A stretch of 64,000 bases of DNA from Marivita sp046592965 (GCF_046592965.1 NZ_JBISBV010000004.1:186001-250000); one strand, 5' to 3'. Positions 32,785-42,999 are shown, numbered from the stretch's first letter. Program-made: numbers and translations. Notes: generated by a model from the sequence alone, not told the origin.

Positions 32785-33785
32785 TTCAGACCTTTCAGAT
32801 ACTGCGCCAGATCGGTCTGCTCATCGCGGCTCAAATGGCTATAGGCAGGCATCTCGACCTCGGGTTTGATGTCACCGGCATGGGCGACCCAAGCGGCGAA
32901 ATCTTCCAGCGTAGTGCCAAGGGTTCCGGCACCGATGCTGTGCCGCTCACCCACATGGGTAAGGTCCGGCCCGACCGCGCCGCGTGCGTCTGTGCCGCGC
33001 ACCGTATGGCAGGCTCCACAGCCTTCGCGTGCGAACAGAGCCTGACCGCGTTCGCCCGCCGCACTGTCGGGAGGCGCCGCCGGTTCGGCCTGAGCGGCAA
33101 GCCAGTCGTCGAATGCGGCAGGCTCCATCACGACCACTTCGAACGCCATCAAGGCATGGCTTGCGCCGCAGAATTCCGCACATTGCCCGCGATATTGACC
33201 GGGAACTTCAGGCTCAAGCGACATTCGTGTCTCGCGACCCGGAAACATGTCCATCTTGCCGCCCAGCGCCGGTATCCAGAAGGAATGGATTACCCGCGCT
33301 GCGTTCAGGACAATCTCGCTCCTGCTTCCTGCGGGAAGGCGGATTTCATTGGCTGCGATGATCGGTGCCGTTGCCCCGTCGGGCCAGTATTCGACCCGCC
33401 ACCACCATTGTTCGCCAGTGACCCGCAACGTCAGGCCATCGCCGGGTGCGCGTTGGTCCGGCATGATGGACAGCCCGTAGACCAGAAGCGCCGTCAGCAC
33501 CACCACCGGCAAGCCAATGCCGCCACCGACAATCAGTCCGTTGGCAAACCGCTTGGACAGCGCCGCGCGGTTGATGTTCATGACATAGAAAAACAGACCG
33601 TTGATCGCGAGCCACAGGACCACAGCACCGGCGAGCATGACCCAGAACAACTCGCCCAGAACGCGCGCGTCGGCGCCGCCCGGTGCCAGAACCGACTGAC
33701 GCTCTTCGCATCCCGCAAGAACGGCAAGGGCCAGCAATGAAACGACGGCGGATCGCGTCGCAGTGGATGCCGGTCTCGCTCTCAT
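32781..33785 (-). CDS. ctaC: Cytochrome c oxidase subunit II with heme c domain
   Basis: 334 residues. Lipoprotein-type signal ending LAVLAGC (Cys26), two membrane helices (about 45-105), cupredoxin domain with the aromatic patch QWWWRVEYW, and a complete CuA set: H167, C202, C206, H210 and M213 in QCAEFCGASHALM. A C-terminal cytochrome c domain has CGACH 256-260 and Met ligand candidates near EMPAYSHL. This is the caa3-type layout. It overlaps the DedA gene upstream and COX I downstream by four bases each. Confidence 0.95.
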   Translation of the reverse strand: MRARPASTATRSAVVSLLALAVLAGCEERQSVLAPGGADARVLGELFWVMLAGAVVLWLAINGLFFYVMNINRAALSKRFANGLIVGGGIGLPVVVLTALLVYGLSIMPDQRAPGDGLTLRVTGEQWWWRVEYWPDGATAPIIAANEIRLPAGSRSEIVLNAARVIHSFWIPALGGKMDMFPGRETRMSLEPEVPGQYRGQCAEFCGASHALMAFEVVVMEPAAFDDWLAAQAEPAAPPDSAAGERGQALFAREGCGACHTVRGTDARGAVGPDLTHVGERHSIGAGTLGTTLEDFAAWVAHAGDIKPEVEMPAYSHLSRDEQTDLAQYLKGLK

Positions 33786-34429
33786 TCAGAGGCCTTGGCG
33801 GCTGTTGCCTCGTCGCTCCGGTCGACACGCTTCCGAAAGGTTGCAACGCGGTAGAGATACCACGCCAGCAAGCCAACGACGACCGCTGTCGAGACAGGGC
33901 TCAACCACGTTGAAACCTGTTCATATTGGCTTCCCAGAAACCACCCTGCGAGAGTGAGCGCGGTCGTCCACAACACTGTGCCTGCACTGGTGTAAATCAG
34001 GAACTTCGTCCACCCCATGCCCGCCATGCCTGCGGGCACGGAAACAAAGGTGCGCACCGTGGGTATCAAGCGACCGATGAACACCGAGCGTGCGCCGTAA
34101 CGATCGAACCACTCATCCGCCTTGTCAACGTCGGAGGGCGTCATGGTCAGCCAGCGCCCGTGATCGCGCGAGAACCGCTTGATGCGCTTGAGCCCGACCT
34201 TGGCTCCGATCCAGAACCACAGGATAGCACCGGCCAATGATCCGATGGACCCGGCAATGATGTTGACGACAAGAAGCAGAACGGATGCGTCTTTTTGCGA
34301 GGCTGAATAGCCAGCCAGAGGCATGATCACCTCGGAGGGAATGGGTGGAAAGACGTTTTCCACGAACATCATGATTGCAACGCCCAAAGGCCCTACCGAG
34401 TCGATGAAAGAGGTGATCCAATCAAACAT
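33782..34429 (-). CDS. DedA-family membrane protein
   Basis: 215 residues. Diagnostic: MFVENVFPPIPSEVIMPLAG at the N-terminus, IGAKVGLKR, and RYGARSVFIGRLIPTVRTFV with PAGMAGMGWTKFLIYTSAGT. DedA/VTT proteins are linked to phospholipid flipping and proton-motive-force-dependent envelope homeostasis. Here the end overlaps the start of COX II as ATGA, so it is translated with the oxidase, which is unusual for dedA. Confidence 0.93.
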   Translation of the reverse strand: MFDWITSFIDSVGPLGVAIMMFVENVFPPIPSEVIMPLAGYSASQKDASVLLLVVNIIAGSIGSLAGAILWFWIGAKVGLKRIKRFSRDHGRWLTMTPSDVDKADEWFDRYGARSVFIGRLIPTVRTFVSVPAGMAGMGWTKFLIYTSAGTVLWTTALTLAGWFLGSQYEQVSTWLSPVSTAVVVGLLAWYLYRVATFRKRVDRSDEATAAKASE

Positions 34430-34538
34430 TGCCCTGTCCCGAGATACGTTTTTTTACACAACGCGCGCGCACTCGCCCCGTTCCAAGTCCTCTTGTCAGC
34501 GCCTGAATCTCTTGGTGCGTTCGCGGGACGCCTGCGGC

Positions 34539-35072
34539 TTATTCCGTGTTTTCGTGGCGCAGATTCTGCACATCCTCCGATGTGATTTCGCCGGGAAAGG
34601 AATTGCCAAAGTTCTCACGCACGTAGTTCGAGATCTCGGCGATCTGGTCGTCATCCATCTGATCGCCAAAACGCGGCATCCCGTGGTAGCCAGTCAGCAG
34701 CACTGTAACGATGAAATATTTTGACACCAGCTTTGGATTGCCCGCCAGCGGAGGATAATGCCCCGCGCCTTCAGCCCCTTTGCCGTCTTCCATATGGCAG
34801 GCCTGACAGCTCGTTTCATAAAGCGCCTGCCCGTCGGTCTGCGTGAAGTGATCCGGCGACTTCGAGAAGCGATCAATCACCCGGCGTACATCATCCCGCT
34901 CCGTGCCTTCCTGGTTACGACCGGCATCCGATGTCTCCACGTCTTCCTTGGGTTCGTCGGTTGTGTAGGCAGGTGCCGTCGCATCGGTTTGAGGCGATTG
35001 CGCGATGGCGGCCTGCCCTCCGACTGCGGCGATCAGTGCTGCAAGCCCTGCCGTTATGACGACGCCGTTCAT
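34539..35072 (-). CDS. Periplasmic monoheme cytochrome c
   Basis: 177 residues: signal peptide MNGVVITAGLAALIAAVGGQ AAIAQ, an acidic linker (about 30-65), then one class I heme site, CQACH 89-93, with GYHGMPRFGDQMDDDQIAEI supplying a Met ligand. ATG 35072 overlaps the flavin oxidase stop as ATGA, so the two are made together. Probably the direct electron acceptor of the flavoenzyme (inference). A 109-base gap separates it from dedA downstream. Confidence 0.9.
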   Translation of the reverse strand: MNGVVITAGLAALIAAVGGQAAIAQSPQTDATAPAYTTDEPKEDVETSDAGRNQEGTERDDVRRVIDRFSKSPDHFTQTDGQALYETSCQACHMEDGKGAEGAGHYPPLAGNPKLVSKYFIVTVLLTGYHGMPRFGDQMDDDQIAEISNYVRENFGNSFPGEITSEDVQNLRHENTE

Positions 35073-36661
35073 GCGTTCACCCTCGCGTCCAGACGGCGAA
35101 TGGCATCGAGCCCCGACAGGATCGCGCCTTCCTGCCAAGCGGGAATATGCGAGCAATGCTCGCCCGCCAGCATGACCCGACCGTCGATTTCGCACAGCGT
35201 TTCGTAATGTTGTTCGCGCAATTCCTCGGTCCATTGCCCGTAGCAGCCCAGCGTCCAGGGAACGCGATGCCATGAGCAGGACGTTCCGCTCAGAAATTCC
35301 TCACGGTATTGCGGATGAATTTGGCTACCGAATTCCAGCGCTGCCGTGATCCGCTCCTGCGGGCTTAGCGCGCTGAAGGAATAGGTGTAGTTCTTGCCGG
35401 CAGTATAGGTGTCATACGCAGCCTGCACGACGCCCGGCCCATCGCCGAACAGGTCATATGACGGATAGGCAATCTGAACGATCGGCAGGTCGGTATAGCT
35501 GATCCCGCCAACAATCCATTCGTCCTGCTCCCAGAACCGGCGCTTGAATTCCAGCGCGACCTTGAAGGCCGACGCATAGGGCACCGCAGCGATGGCCTTT
35601 TTCTTGGCGTCCGAGACATCCACATCCAGTTGCGCCAGGATCGACAGGGGAATGGTGCAGATGCACCAATCTGCGGTTTCGCTGTAGGTCTCGCCACCGC
35701 CTTCGCGATCCTCGTAATGGACGGTCACCTGATCTTCGCCCTGTTCGATCTTGAAGACACGCGCATTGAACCGGATCAGATCGCGGGTCTGTTCGGTGAA
35801 GGCGTCCCCGATCTTGCCCATCCCGCCAACCGGTTCGAACATCGCAGGCGCGTGGTTGTAGTGATTGAACGTATACAGTTGTTCCCAAAGCCCGGAGTCG
35901 AGCAACGGCCCGAACTCCAAGGGCGTGGACGGTTCGGCCTTCGGCATCAGTCCGCCGCCGGGCAACACGTCCCAACCACGGTGCTCTCCGACAGCATCTG
36001 ACGTGACATAACGATAATCCTTGTCGAGAACGCCCCAGCCCTTGAGACCTTCAAGCAGCTTTTCCTGATCCTCGACGCCGACGGATTCGTCCAATGCCCC
36101 CTGCCGCAGCGATTTGGCCAGCAATTCGGACGTATATCCGCGTATGTCGGTCTCGACGTCACCGATGCGCTGCGGTTTGCCGTTATAAGCCTGCGAATTG
36201 TGCAGATACGCCTTATCGCTTTTCATGATGAACGGCTGCATCGCCACACCGAATTTGCGGCAATAATCGAACACCGCATAGTGATGGATCGGCAGCCGCC
36301 ACGGACCGGGATTGAGATAACCGTTCTCGAAACTGCATTCGACCTTGTCACCACCAAGTTCGGTAAAGCTGTCGCCGCCCTTGATCGTCCAACTCCGGCC
36401 ACCGCCGCGGTTCTGATACTCCAGCACCCTGACCTCGTACCCCGCCTTGCGAAGTTCATACGCCGCCGTGAGCCCGGCGAGCCCAGCACCCAGAACGACG
36501 ACCTTGGTGCCGTTGCTGGTTCCGGCGAGTTCGATCGGTCCGCTATAGTCAGACGTCGCGGCGAAGCCCATCGAGGTCATGGCCTGATACATCGCGGTCG
36601 CGCCTGCAGTGTTCCCGATCATCGCGAGCAATTGACGCCGTGTTGGCATAAGTTGGGTCAT
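35069..36661 (-). CDS. Flavin amine oxidase-type enzyme with Tat-like signal
   Basis: 530 residues of the monoamine/L-amino-acid oxidase family. The twin-arginine motif TRRQLL lies at residues 7-12 in a Tat-like leader, the FAD dinucleotide fold is VVVLGAGLAGLTAAYELRKA (55-74), GGRSW follows, and the end has VMLAGEHCSHIPAWQEGAIL that closes the FAD site. The family oxidises amines or amino acids to imines; most members pass electrons to oxygen. Here the gene is sandwiched by ATGA overlaps between two cytochrome c genes, suggesting that it acts in the periplasm as a dehydrogenase feeding the respiratory chain. Substrate unknown. Confidence 0.9.
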   Translation of the reverse strand: MTQLMPTRRQLLAMIGNTAGATAMYQAMTSMGFAATSDYSGPIELAGTSNGTKVVVLGAGLAGLTAAYELRKAGYEVRVLEYQNRGGGRSWTIKGGDSFTELGGDKVECSFENGYLNPGPWRLPIHHYAVFDYCRKFGVAMQPFIMKSDKAYLHNSQAYNGKPQRIGDVETDIRGYTSELLAKSLRQGALDESVGVEDQEKLLEGLKGWGVLDKDYRYVTSDAVGEHRGWDVLPGGGLMPKAEPSTPLEFGPLLDSGLWEQLYTFNHYNHAPAMFEPVGGMGKIGDAFTEQTRDLIRFNARVFKIEQGEDQVTVHYEDREGGGETYSETADWCICTIPLSILAQLDVDVSDAKKKAIAAVPYASAFKVALEFKRRFWEQDEWIVGGISYTDLPIVQIAYPSYDLFGDGPGVVQAAYDTYTAGKNYTYSFSALSPQERITAALEFGSQIHPQYREEFLSGTSCSWHRVPWTLGCYGQWTEELREQHYETLCEIDGRVMLAGEHCSHIPAWQEGAILSGLDAIRRLDARVNA

Positions 36662-38082
36662 GCGCTCCCCTCCACCGAATTTCTGTTACGACGGACAATC
36701 CACCAGATGAGTGCGCCGACGAGGACAAGGGCGATCAAGATGCCGAGCCAGGCAAGAACCCCGGCATATTTGATGAGAAACGACAGGTCCGGCTCTGGAT
36801 TGAGAAGCGCATTGACGTCGCTTGCGCTCAAGTCGCTTTCCGCAACACCGCCAAATTCAACCCGCGCGTAGTTGGCGATTTCAGCAATCTGCCCATCGTC
36901 CAGATCGCGTGAGAAACCGGGCATCTTGGGCGCGCGGTAAAGCGTGGCATGTCCACTGCCCAAGGCGATGACATTCACAAGATTCGCCATATTGTCACGG
37001 CGCAGGTCCGCATTGCCTATGAGCGCCGGATAGTACGCCGCCGACTGGCCCTCGCCGTTCACGCCATGACAAGCCGCACATTGCGTGAGGTAAAGCGACT
37101 GCCCGCTGGTCAGATCGGCCTTGACCAATGCCGCCGCAAGCTCCTCGCGGATCGAATTATACTGATGCGGCGGAAGTTCCGGCCGCTCGGCGATGGGCAA
37201 CGTCACCGGCCTGCTTTGGTTCTCGCTTGTCAAAGCCGGGACGGTTTTCAGATACCGTGCCATCGCCATCAAATCATCGTTCTGCATATATCTGGTGGAA
37301 AAATGGACCACTTCGGCCATCGGCCCGGCGGCCTGCGTGGTCCCCATTGCGCGACCCGTCTTGAGGTACTGGACGATGTCTTCATCGCTCCAGTTGCCAA
37401 GTCCGGACACCGGGTCGGAGGTAATGTTCGGCGCTTCCCAGCCCTGCACCATCGTGCCGCCCAGATAACGGCTGTCATCGGACATCATCATCGCATTGCG
37501 CGGTGTGTGACAGGTGCCGCAGTGGCCCAGATGATCGACAAGATACGCCCCGCGTTCGATCTCTGCATCGGCCGTTTCGCCCCGGCCATCGTCTTCGATG
37601 GCGATCGCATTCCAGACGCGCATCAGAAACCGCATGTTGAACGGGAAGTCGAGATTTGTTTCCCCGTCCGGTGCGCGATCAACCGGGTCTACGGTTTGCA
37701 TGTAGGCAAAGAGAGCTTGAATGTCGTCGTCCGACACGCCGTGATAGGATGGATAGGGCATCGCCGGATAAAGCATCCTGTCAGGTGCCTTGCCCTCCCG
37801 CAGCACTGCTGTGAAGTCGGCTTCGGAATAGCGTCCGATCCCGTGGGTGTCGGACGGTGTGATATTGGTCGCCATGATGTCGCCAAGCGGCGTTTCGATG
37901 AATTTGCCACCGGCATAAGGCGTTCCGTCAGGCGCGATATGGCACGACATGCAATCCGCGGCGCGGGCGACATAGGCGCCGGTTTCAACCAGTTGCTCAC
38001 TCGGCGTCTGTGCATCGACCGCTGGAGTTAACGTTGCTGCAAGCATGGCGGCCAATGAGAGGCGCAAGCTGGATCGAGACAT
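36658..38082 (-). CDS. Membrane-anchored triheme cytochrome c, first gene of the respiratory operon
   Basis: 474 residues: signal peptide ending AVDAQ, heme sites CMSCH 44-48, CGTCH 188-192 and CAACH 335-339, and a C-terminal membrane helix (about 440-462) followed by RRNRN. This is the architecture of the cytochrome subunit of membrane alcohol, gluconate and sorbitol dehydrogenases, here paired with a flavin amine oxidase instead of a GMC or PQQ enzyme. ATG 38082 is chosen because the signal peptide starts there; 19 codons upstream are open. Overlaps the oxidase gene by ATGA. Confidence 0.92.
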   Translation of the reverse strand: MSRSSLRLSLAAMLAATLTPAVDAQTPSEQLVETGAYVARAADCMSCHIAPDGTPYAGGKFIETPLGDIMATNITPSDTHGIGRYSEADFTAVLREGKAPDRMLYPAMPYPSYHGVSDDDIQALFAYMQTVDPVDRAPDGETNLDFPFNMRFLMRVWNAIAIEDDGRGETADAEIERGAYLVDHLGHCGTCHTPRNAMMMSDDSRYLGGTMVQGWEAPNITSDPVSGLGNWSDEDIVQYLKTGRAMGTTQAAGPMAEVVHFSTRYMQNDDLMAMARYLKTVPALTSENQSRPVTLPIAERPELPPHQYNSIREELAAALVKADLTSGQSLYLTQCAACHGVNGEGQSAAYYPALIGNADLRRDNMANLVNVIALGSGHATLYRAPKMPGFSRDLDDGQIAEIANYARVEFGGVAESDLSASDVNALLNPEPDLSFLIKYAGVLAWLGILIALVLVGALIWWIVRRNRNSVEGSA

Positions 38083-38319
38083 GCGAACCTCCGGTGAGCG
38101 CAAGAAAACGAGTGTGCTTGGGTAGCGTGTCAATGACAACCAAACGCATCACGCCTGTAGAGGTTCCGGTGAATTCATATAGAACAGATGCAAACCCATG
38201 CTGAATTCGATGGCGCGGTTCGGTGAAATGTCACGAACCGGCGGCCACGTCAGGTCTTGCGCTGGTCCGCTCTGGCGTCAACGATACGACGAACCAGTGA
38301 CAGCTTTTCAAGGAATTCA
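38083..38319. other. Divergent intergenic region
   Basis: 237 bases between the outward-facing respiratory operon and aldehyde dehydrogenase gene; promoters for both must lie here. I see no clear operator or repeat. Confidence 0.4.
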
Positions 38320-39729
38320 ATGTCAGATCCACATTCTTCTTCGTCTGCGATTGCCGCTGCGTTCGAGGGGCAGAAATCGGGTGTTGCGGATCGCAGGCAG
38401 CGCTTTGGACTGACCGAGCGTCGCCATGCGTTGTCCAAACTGGCAGACGCGGTTCGGCAGAACGAGGCGGCCATCGTGGCGGCGCTGGCCGAGGATTTCG
38501 GCAAGCCCGAAACCGAAGTCATTCTGACTGAAATCCTGCCGCTCCTACAGGAAATCAAACACACATCACGCAATCTGGGGCGCTGGATGCGGGCGAAACA
38601 CGTGACGCCGACATTGGCCACGTTCGGAACGTCCGCTCGCATCCGATCCGAGGCGCGCGGCGTGTGCCTGATCATCGCGCCGTGGAATTACCCGTTTATC
38701 CTCGCGCTTGGCCCGCTCGTGTCGTGTCTTGCGGCAGGCAACAGCGCCATCGTCAAACCATCCGAAATGACGCCCGCCACATCCAGCCTGATCGCACGCA
38801 TATTGGAAGAGACGTTTTCGCCCGATCTGGTCACTGTGATCGAAGGCGGCGTCGATGCATCAGAAGCCTTGCTGGAACTGCCGTTCGACCATATTTTCTT
38901 CACCGGAAGCCCCGCTGTCGGCAAAATCGTGATGCGCGCTGCCGCAAAGGTTCTGGCGTCGGTCACACTTGAATTGGGCGGCAAGTCCCCGACGATCATC
39001 GGGCCACAAGCCGATCTGGAGAGAGCCGCCGATTGGGTGATGTTCGGCAAGTTCTCCAACGCGGGGCAGACCTGCATCGCACCGGATCACCTGTTCGTTC
39101 ACGACACGGTCAAAGAGCGGTTTCTGGGCAAGCTGCGCGACCGGATCGCAAAGGCCTACGGGGACGGATCGGGCAGTGGCGATCTTGCGCGGATCGTGAA
39201 CGCCAGGCACGCATCCCGCCTGTCCGGCCTGATCGACGACGCACTGGCAAAAGGTGCCCACCTGATCCGCGACGGCGGACGCGACGGTACAAGAATGGGT
39301 CCGACACTGATCGAATCGATCACGCCCGAGATGGCGATCGACGGCGAGGAGATCTTTGGCCCCGTTCTGCCGATCATCCCCTATGACGATCTCGACGACG
39401 TTATCGCGCGGATCAATTCACGGCCCAAACCGCTGGCATTATACGTCTTTGACGGCGACCGCGGACGCGTTGACCGGGTCATCTCCAGCACCAGTTCCGG
39501 CAGTGTCGGGGTGAACCTTACACTGATCCAGTTCAGCCACTCAAAATTGCCCTTTGGCGGGGTGAACACATCCGGAATCGGCGCGGCGCACGGGCATCAC
39601 GGCTTTCGCGCCTTCAGCCATGAGCGCGCGATTCTGACCAACCGCTTTTCGCCCCTGCCAATGATCTTTCCGCCCTATTCGAAACGGGTCCGGCAGTTGA
39701 TCGGCGCAATCAAGCGGATTGTCGGCTAG
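38320..39729 (+). CDS. Aldehyde dehydrogenase (coniferyl aldehyde/fatty aldehyde type)
   Basis: 469 residues. Catalytic Glu in TLELGGKSPTIIG and catalytic Cys in FSNAGQTCIAPDHLFVH; IIAPWNYPFILALGPLVSCL and TGSPAVGKIVMRAAAK form the NAD site. The short length and the end FPPYSKRVRQLIGAIKRIVG resemble class 3 and coniferyl aldehyde dehydrogenases. It oxidises aldehydes to acids and lies divergent to the amine oxidase operon, so it may dispose of aldehydes made from amines. ATG 38320 has AAGGA nearby; 21 codons upstream are open but dropped. Confidence 0.92.
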   Translation: MSDPHSSSSAIAAAFEGQKSGVADRRQRFGLTERRHALSKLADAVRQNEAAIVAALAEDFGKPETEVILTEILPLLQEIKHTSRNLGRWMRAKHVTPTLATFGTSARIRSEARGVCLIIAPWNYPFILALGPLVSCLAAGNSAIVKPSEMTPATSSLIARILEETFSPDLVTVIEGGVDASEALLELPFDHIFFTGSPAVGKIVMRAAAKVLASVTLELGGKSPTIIGPQADLERAADWVMFGKFSNAGQTCIAPDHLFVHDTVKERFLGKLRDRIAKAYGDGSGSGDLARIVNARHASRLSGLIDDALAKGAHLIRDGGRDGTRMGPTLIESITPEMAIDGEEIFGPVLPIIPYDDLDDVIARINSRPKPLALYVFDGDRGRVDRVISSTSSGSVGVNLTLIQFSHSKLPFGGVNTSGIGAAHGHHGFRAFSHERAILTNRFSPLPMIFPPYSKRVRQLIGAIKRIVG

Positions 39730-39731
39730 AC

Positions 39732-39755
39732 GCACCGGCGTCCGACCGCCGGTGC
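39732..39755. terminator. Hairpin between convergent genes
   Basis: Perfect arms GCACCGGCG (39732-39740) and CGCCGGTGC (39747-39755), six-base loop, followed by CCGTTT on the plus strand. Likely shared terminator of the aldehyde dehydrogenase and formaldehyde dehydrogenase genes, with weak T-tracts. Confidence 0.6.
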
Positions 39756-39780
39756 CCGTTTCGGTCTGCGCTTGAGCGAG

Positions 39781-40893
<1,113 letters not shown>

Positions 40894-40917
40894 GGCAGAC
40901 CTCACAAATTGGAATAT

Positions 40918-40930
40918 TGTATAGACATAT
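40918..40930. promoter_or_regulatory. HutC-type operator, copy 1
   Basis: TGTATAGACATAT, containing the inverted half-sites TGT-ATAG-ACA. Same 13 bases as at 42935-42947. Located between frmA and hutD, 78 bases before the hutD start. Recognition by the GntR regulator at 49831 is inferred. Confidence 0.65.
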
Positions 40931-41008
40931 CGTCTGTCTTTGCGATTTGTATGGGTCTGTCGGAGTTCGGTCAAGCAACCGGATCTCAAAACCGCGAAGG
41001 AACAGCCG

Positions 41009-41593
41009 ATGAAAATTCTGCGCCGCGCCGATCTGGTCGACGTTCCCTGGAAAAATGGCGGTGGCACGACGCGCAACATCGCGATGGCCCTGGCCGACAC
41101 AAAGACCGTGTGGCGCTTGAGCCGCGCTGATGTCGCGCAGGACGGCCCATTCTCGAATTTTGCCGGTCTTGAGCGCATCCTGACAATCGTCAGTGGCGGC
41201 GCGATGACGCTGGAGCATGCAAACGGCGCTTTGCACGCGCGGCTTTGGGAGCCGGTGCGTTTCGATGGCGGTCTGGAGGTAACGTCGCGCTTGGAGGATG
41301 GGCCGTTGACCGATCTCAACCTGATGTTCGATCCAGATTTATGCGACGGGATGGTCACGCCGCACATCGGGCCGATGTCACTCTCGGTGTCCCCGCCCGA
41401 TGCCGGGATCACGGTGTTTCACGGCCTGTCCGGAGCGCCAGAGATCGACGGCGCGCCTCTGCGCGTCGGAGATACCGCGTTCCCGAACGCCGCCGTTTCA
41501 GTAAACCTGAGCGAGGGGGATGCCCTTCTGGAGATCGCGCTGAGCTACCGCGATCAGAGTGCTGCCATCAGCGTATCCATTGCCGAACGATAG
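41009..41593 (+). CDS. hutD: HutD family protein
   Basis: 194-residue cupin-type protein: LRRADLVDVPWKNGGGTTRN near the N-terminus, VWRLSRADVAQDGPFSNFAG, LERILTIVSGGAMTL. HutD accompanies histidine utilisation operons and has been proposed to limit over-induction by urocanate; it has no known catalytic activity. ATG 41009 is preceded by AAGGA. Its 3' end overlaps that of hutF (convergent) by 40 bases. Confidence 0.93.
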   Translation: MKILRRADLVDVPWKNGGGTTRNIAMALADTKTVWRLSRADVAQDGPFSNFAGLERILTIVSGGAMTLEHANGALHARLWEPVRFDGGLEVTSRLEDGPLTDLNLMFDPDLCDGMVTPHIGPMSLSVSPPDAGITVFHGLSGAPEIDGAPLRVGDTAFPNAAVSVNLSEGDALLEIALSYRDQSAAISVSIAER

Positions 41594-42912
41594 CCTGCTA
41601 CGATGTCATCGCGGCGCACATGGCGGCCGGATCTGACGGCATGGCGGCCTGCCGACCAAAGGTCGGTCACAACCTTGTCCTTGGCGGCAAAGACCAGTCC
41701 ATCCAGAACTTGATGCGTCGGCAGGGCGCACAGTGCGGGATCGGTGCTGTCGATGGCCACCAGATCGGCAAGCTCGCCCACTGCGATCTCGCCACGCCCG
41801 CGCCCCAAAGCCTGCGCCCCGCCACGCGCCGCGCCGCAATAAAGCGCCTCACCAACCGACCCTTCTGCAACAACCATCACGTTGCGCGCCAAGTCGCGCA
41901 GCCGTTGCGAATATTCCAGGGTGCGCAATTCCTCGGTGAGTGAAATGAGAACGTTGGAATCAGACCCGACCCCAAACGCGCCACCGGCTTCAAGATAGAC
42001 GGGGCCATTGAACGGACCATCACCCAGATTGGCCTCGGTGATCGGGCACAGCCCGGCGACCGCGCCGGACATCGCCATATCGCGCGTCTCGGTGTCCGTC
42101 ATGTGAGTGGCGTGAATGAGGCACCAGTCCTTGGTGACATCGACATTCTCCAGCAGCCATTCCACCGGCCGCGCCCCAAGCCAGGACGAGATATCGGCGA
42201 CCTCTTTGGGCTGTTCGGCGATATGGATGTGCTTTGGACCGGATGGGTGTGCCCCCAAAACCTCTGCCAGATCCTCCGGCGACGTGGCGCGCAGGGAATG
42301 CGGCGCGATTCCGACACGGCAATCCTCGGGCAGCGCCGCAACTGCCTTGCGGGCGCCTTCGACAAGCCGGTTGAACCGCGAAACGTCATTGCCGAACCGC
42401 GCCTGCCCCGGCTCAAGAGCAACCTGCCCCGCGCCACCATAGGTGTAGAGCACCGGCAAATGCGTCAGACCGATGCCGGTCGTCGCCGCTGCCGAGGCAA
42501 TGCGCGAGGACAATTCGCTCAGATCGTCATAGGGTGTGCCACCGGGTTGGTGGTGGATATAGTGAAACTCGCCGACGCTGGCATAGCCGGCCTCCTGCAT
42601 TTCAAGAAACACGAACGCCGCAATCGCTTCGATCTGCTCAGGCGTGAGGTGCGCCGTGAAGCGATACATCAGATCGCGCCATGTCCAGAAACTGTCTTTT
42701 CCGGCTTTCCGATATTCCGTCATCCCCGCCATCGCGCGCTGAAAGCTGTGGCAGTGCAGATTGCCCAGCGCGGGCAGCAGCGTATCCACCACAACGTCAC
42801 CTGTTTGCGCCGTGTGATTGCGCTCGATTTCCGAAATTGCACCGGAGGACACCGTGATACGAACGTCACGCGCCCATCCATCCGGCAGCTTGGCATGTTT
42901 CGCGAAAATCAT
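41554..42912 (-). CDS. hutF: Formimidoylglutamate deiminase
   Basis: 452-residue amidohydrolase that converts N-formimino-L-glutamate to N-formylglutamate plus ammonia. Metal-site start LGNLHCHSFQRAMAGMTEYR, active-site histidines in GEFHYIHHQPGG and APHSLRATSPEDL, then HIHIAEQPKEVADISSWLGA and LCPITEANLGDGPF. This enzyme plus HutG gives the five-step pathway found in many proteobacteria. ATG 42912 is used because AAAGG precedes it; eleven upstream codons are open. Faces hutI across an operator. Confidence 0.95.
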   Translation of the reverse strand: MIFAKHAKLPDGWARDVRITVSSGAISEIERNHTAQTGDVVVDTLLPALGNLHCHSFQRAMAGMTEYRKAGKDSFWTWRDLMYRFTAHLTPEQIEAIAAFVFLEMQEAGYASVGEFHYIHHQPGGTPYDDLSELSSRIASAAATTGIGLTHLPVLYTYGGAGQVALEPGQARFGNDVSRFNRLVEGARKAVAALPEDCRVGIAPHSLRATSPEDLAEVLGAHPSGPKHIHIAEQPKEVADISSWLGARPVEWLLENVDVTKDWCLIHATHMTDTETRDMAMSGAVAGLCPITEANLGDGPFNGPVYLEAGGAFGVGSDSNVLISLTEELRTLEYSQRLRDLARNVMVVAEGSVGEALYCGAARGGAQALGRGRGEIAVGELADLVAIDSTDPALCALPTHQVLDGLVFAAKDKVVTDLWSAGRHAVRSGRHVRRDDIVAGYRSAMDTLMAAL

Positions 42913-42934
42913 TTGACGGCCTTTCGTGTTTTTA

Positions 42935-42947
42935 TGTATAGACATAT
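42935..42947. promoter_or_regulatory. HutC-type operator, copy 2
   Basis: TGTATAGACATAT, here extended to TATGTATAGACATA, an inverted repeat TATGT/ACATA with four bases between. It lies between the divergent hutF (23 bases from its start) and hutIHGU (53 bases from hutI), so one site could repress both directions. Confidence 0.7.
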
Positions 42948-42999
42948 AGCGTATTCATACGCGCTAGAAAAGTGAAACCTGATCTATCGGTGGGCGGAA

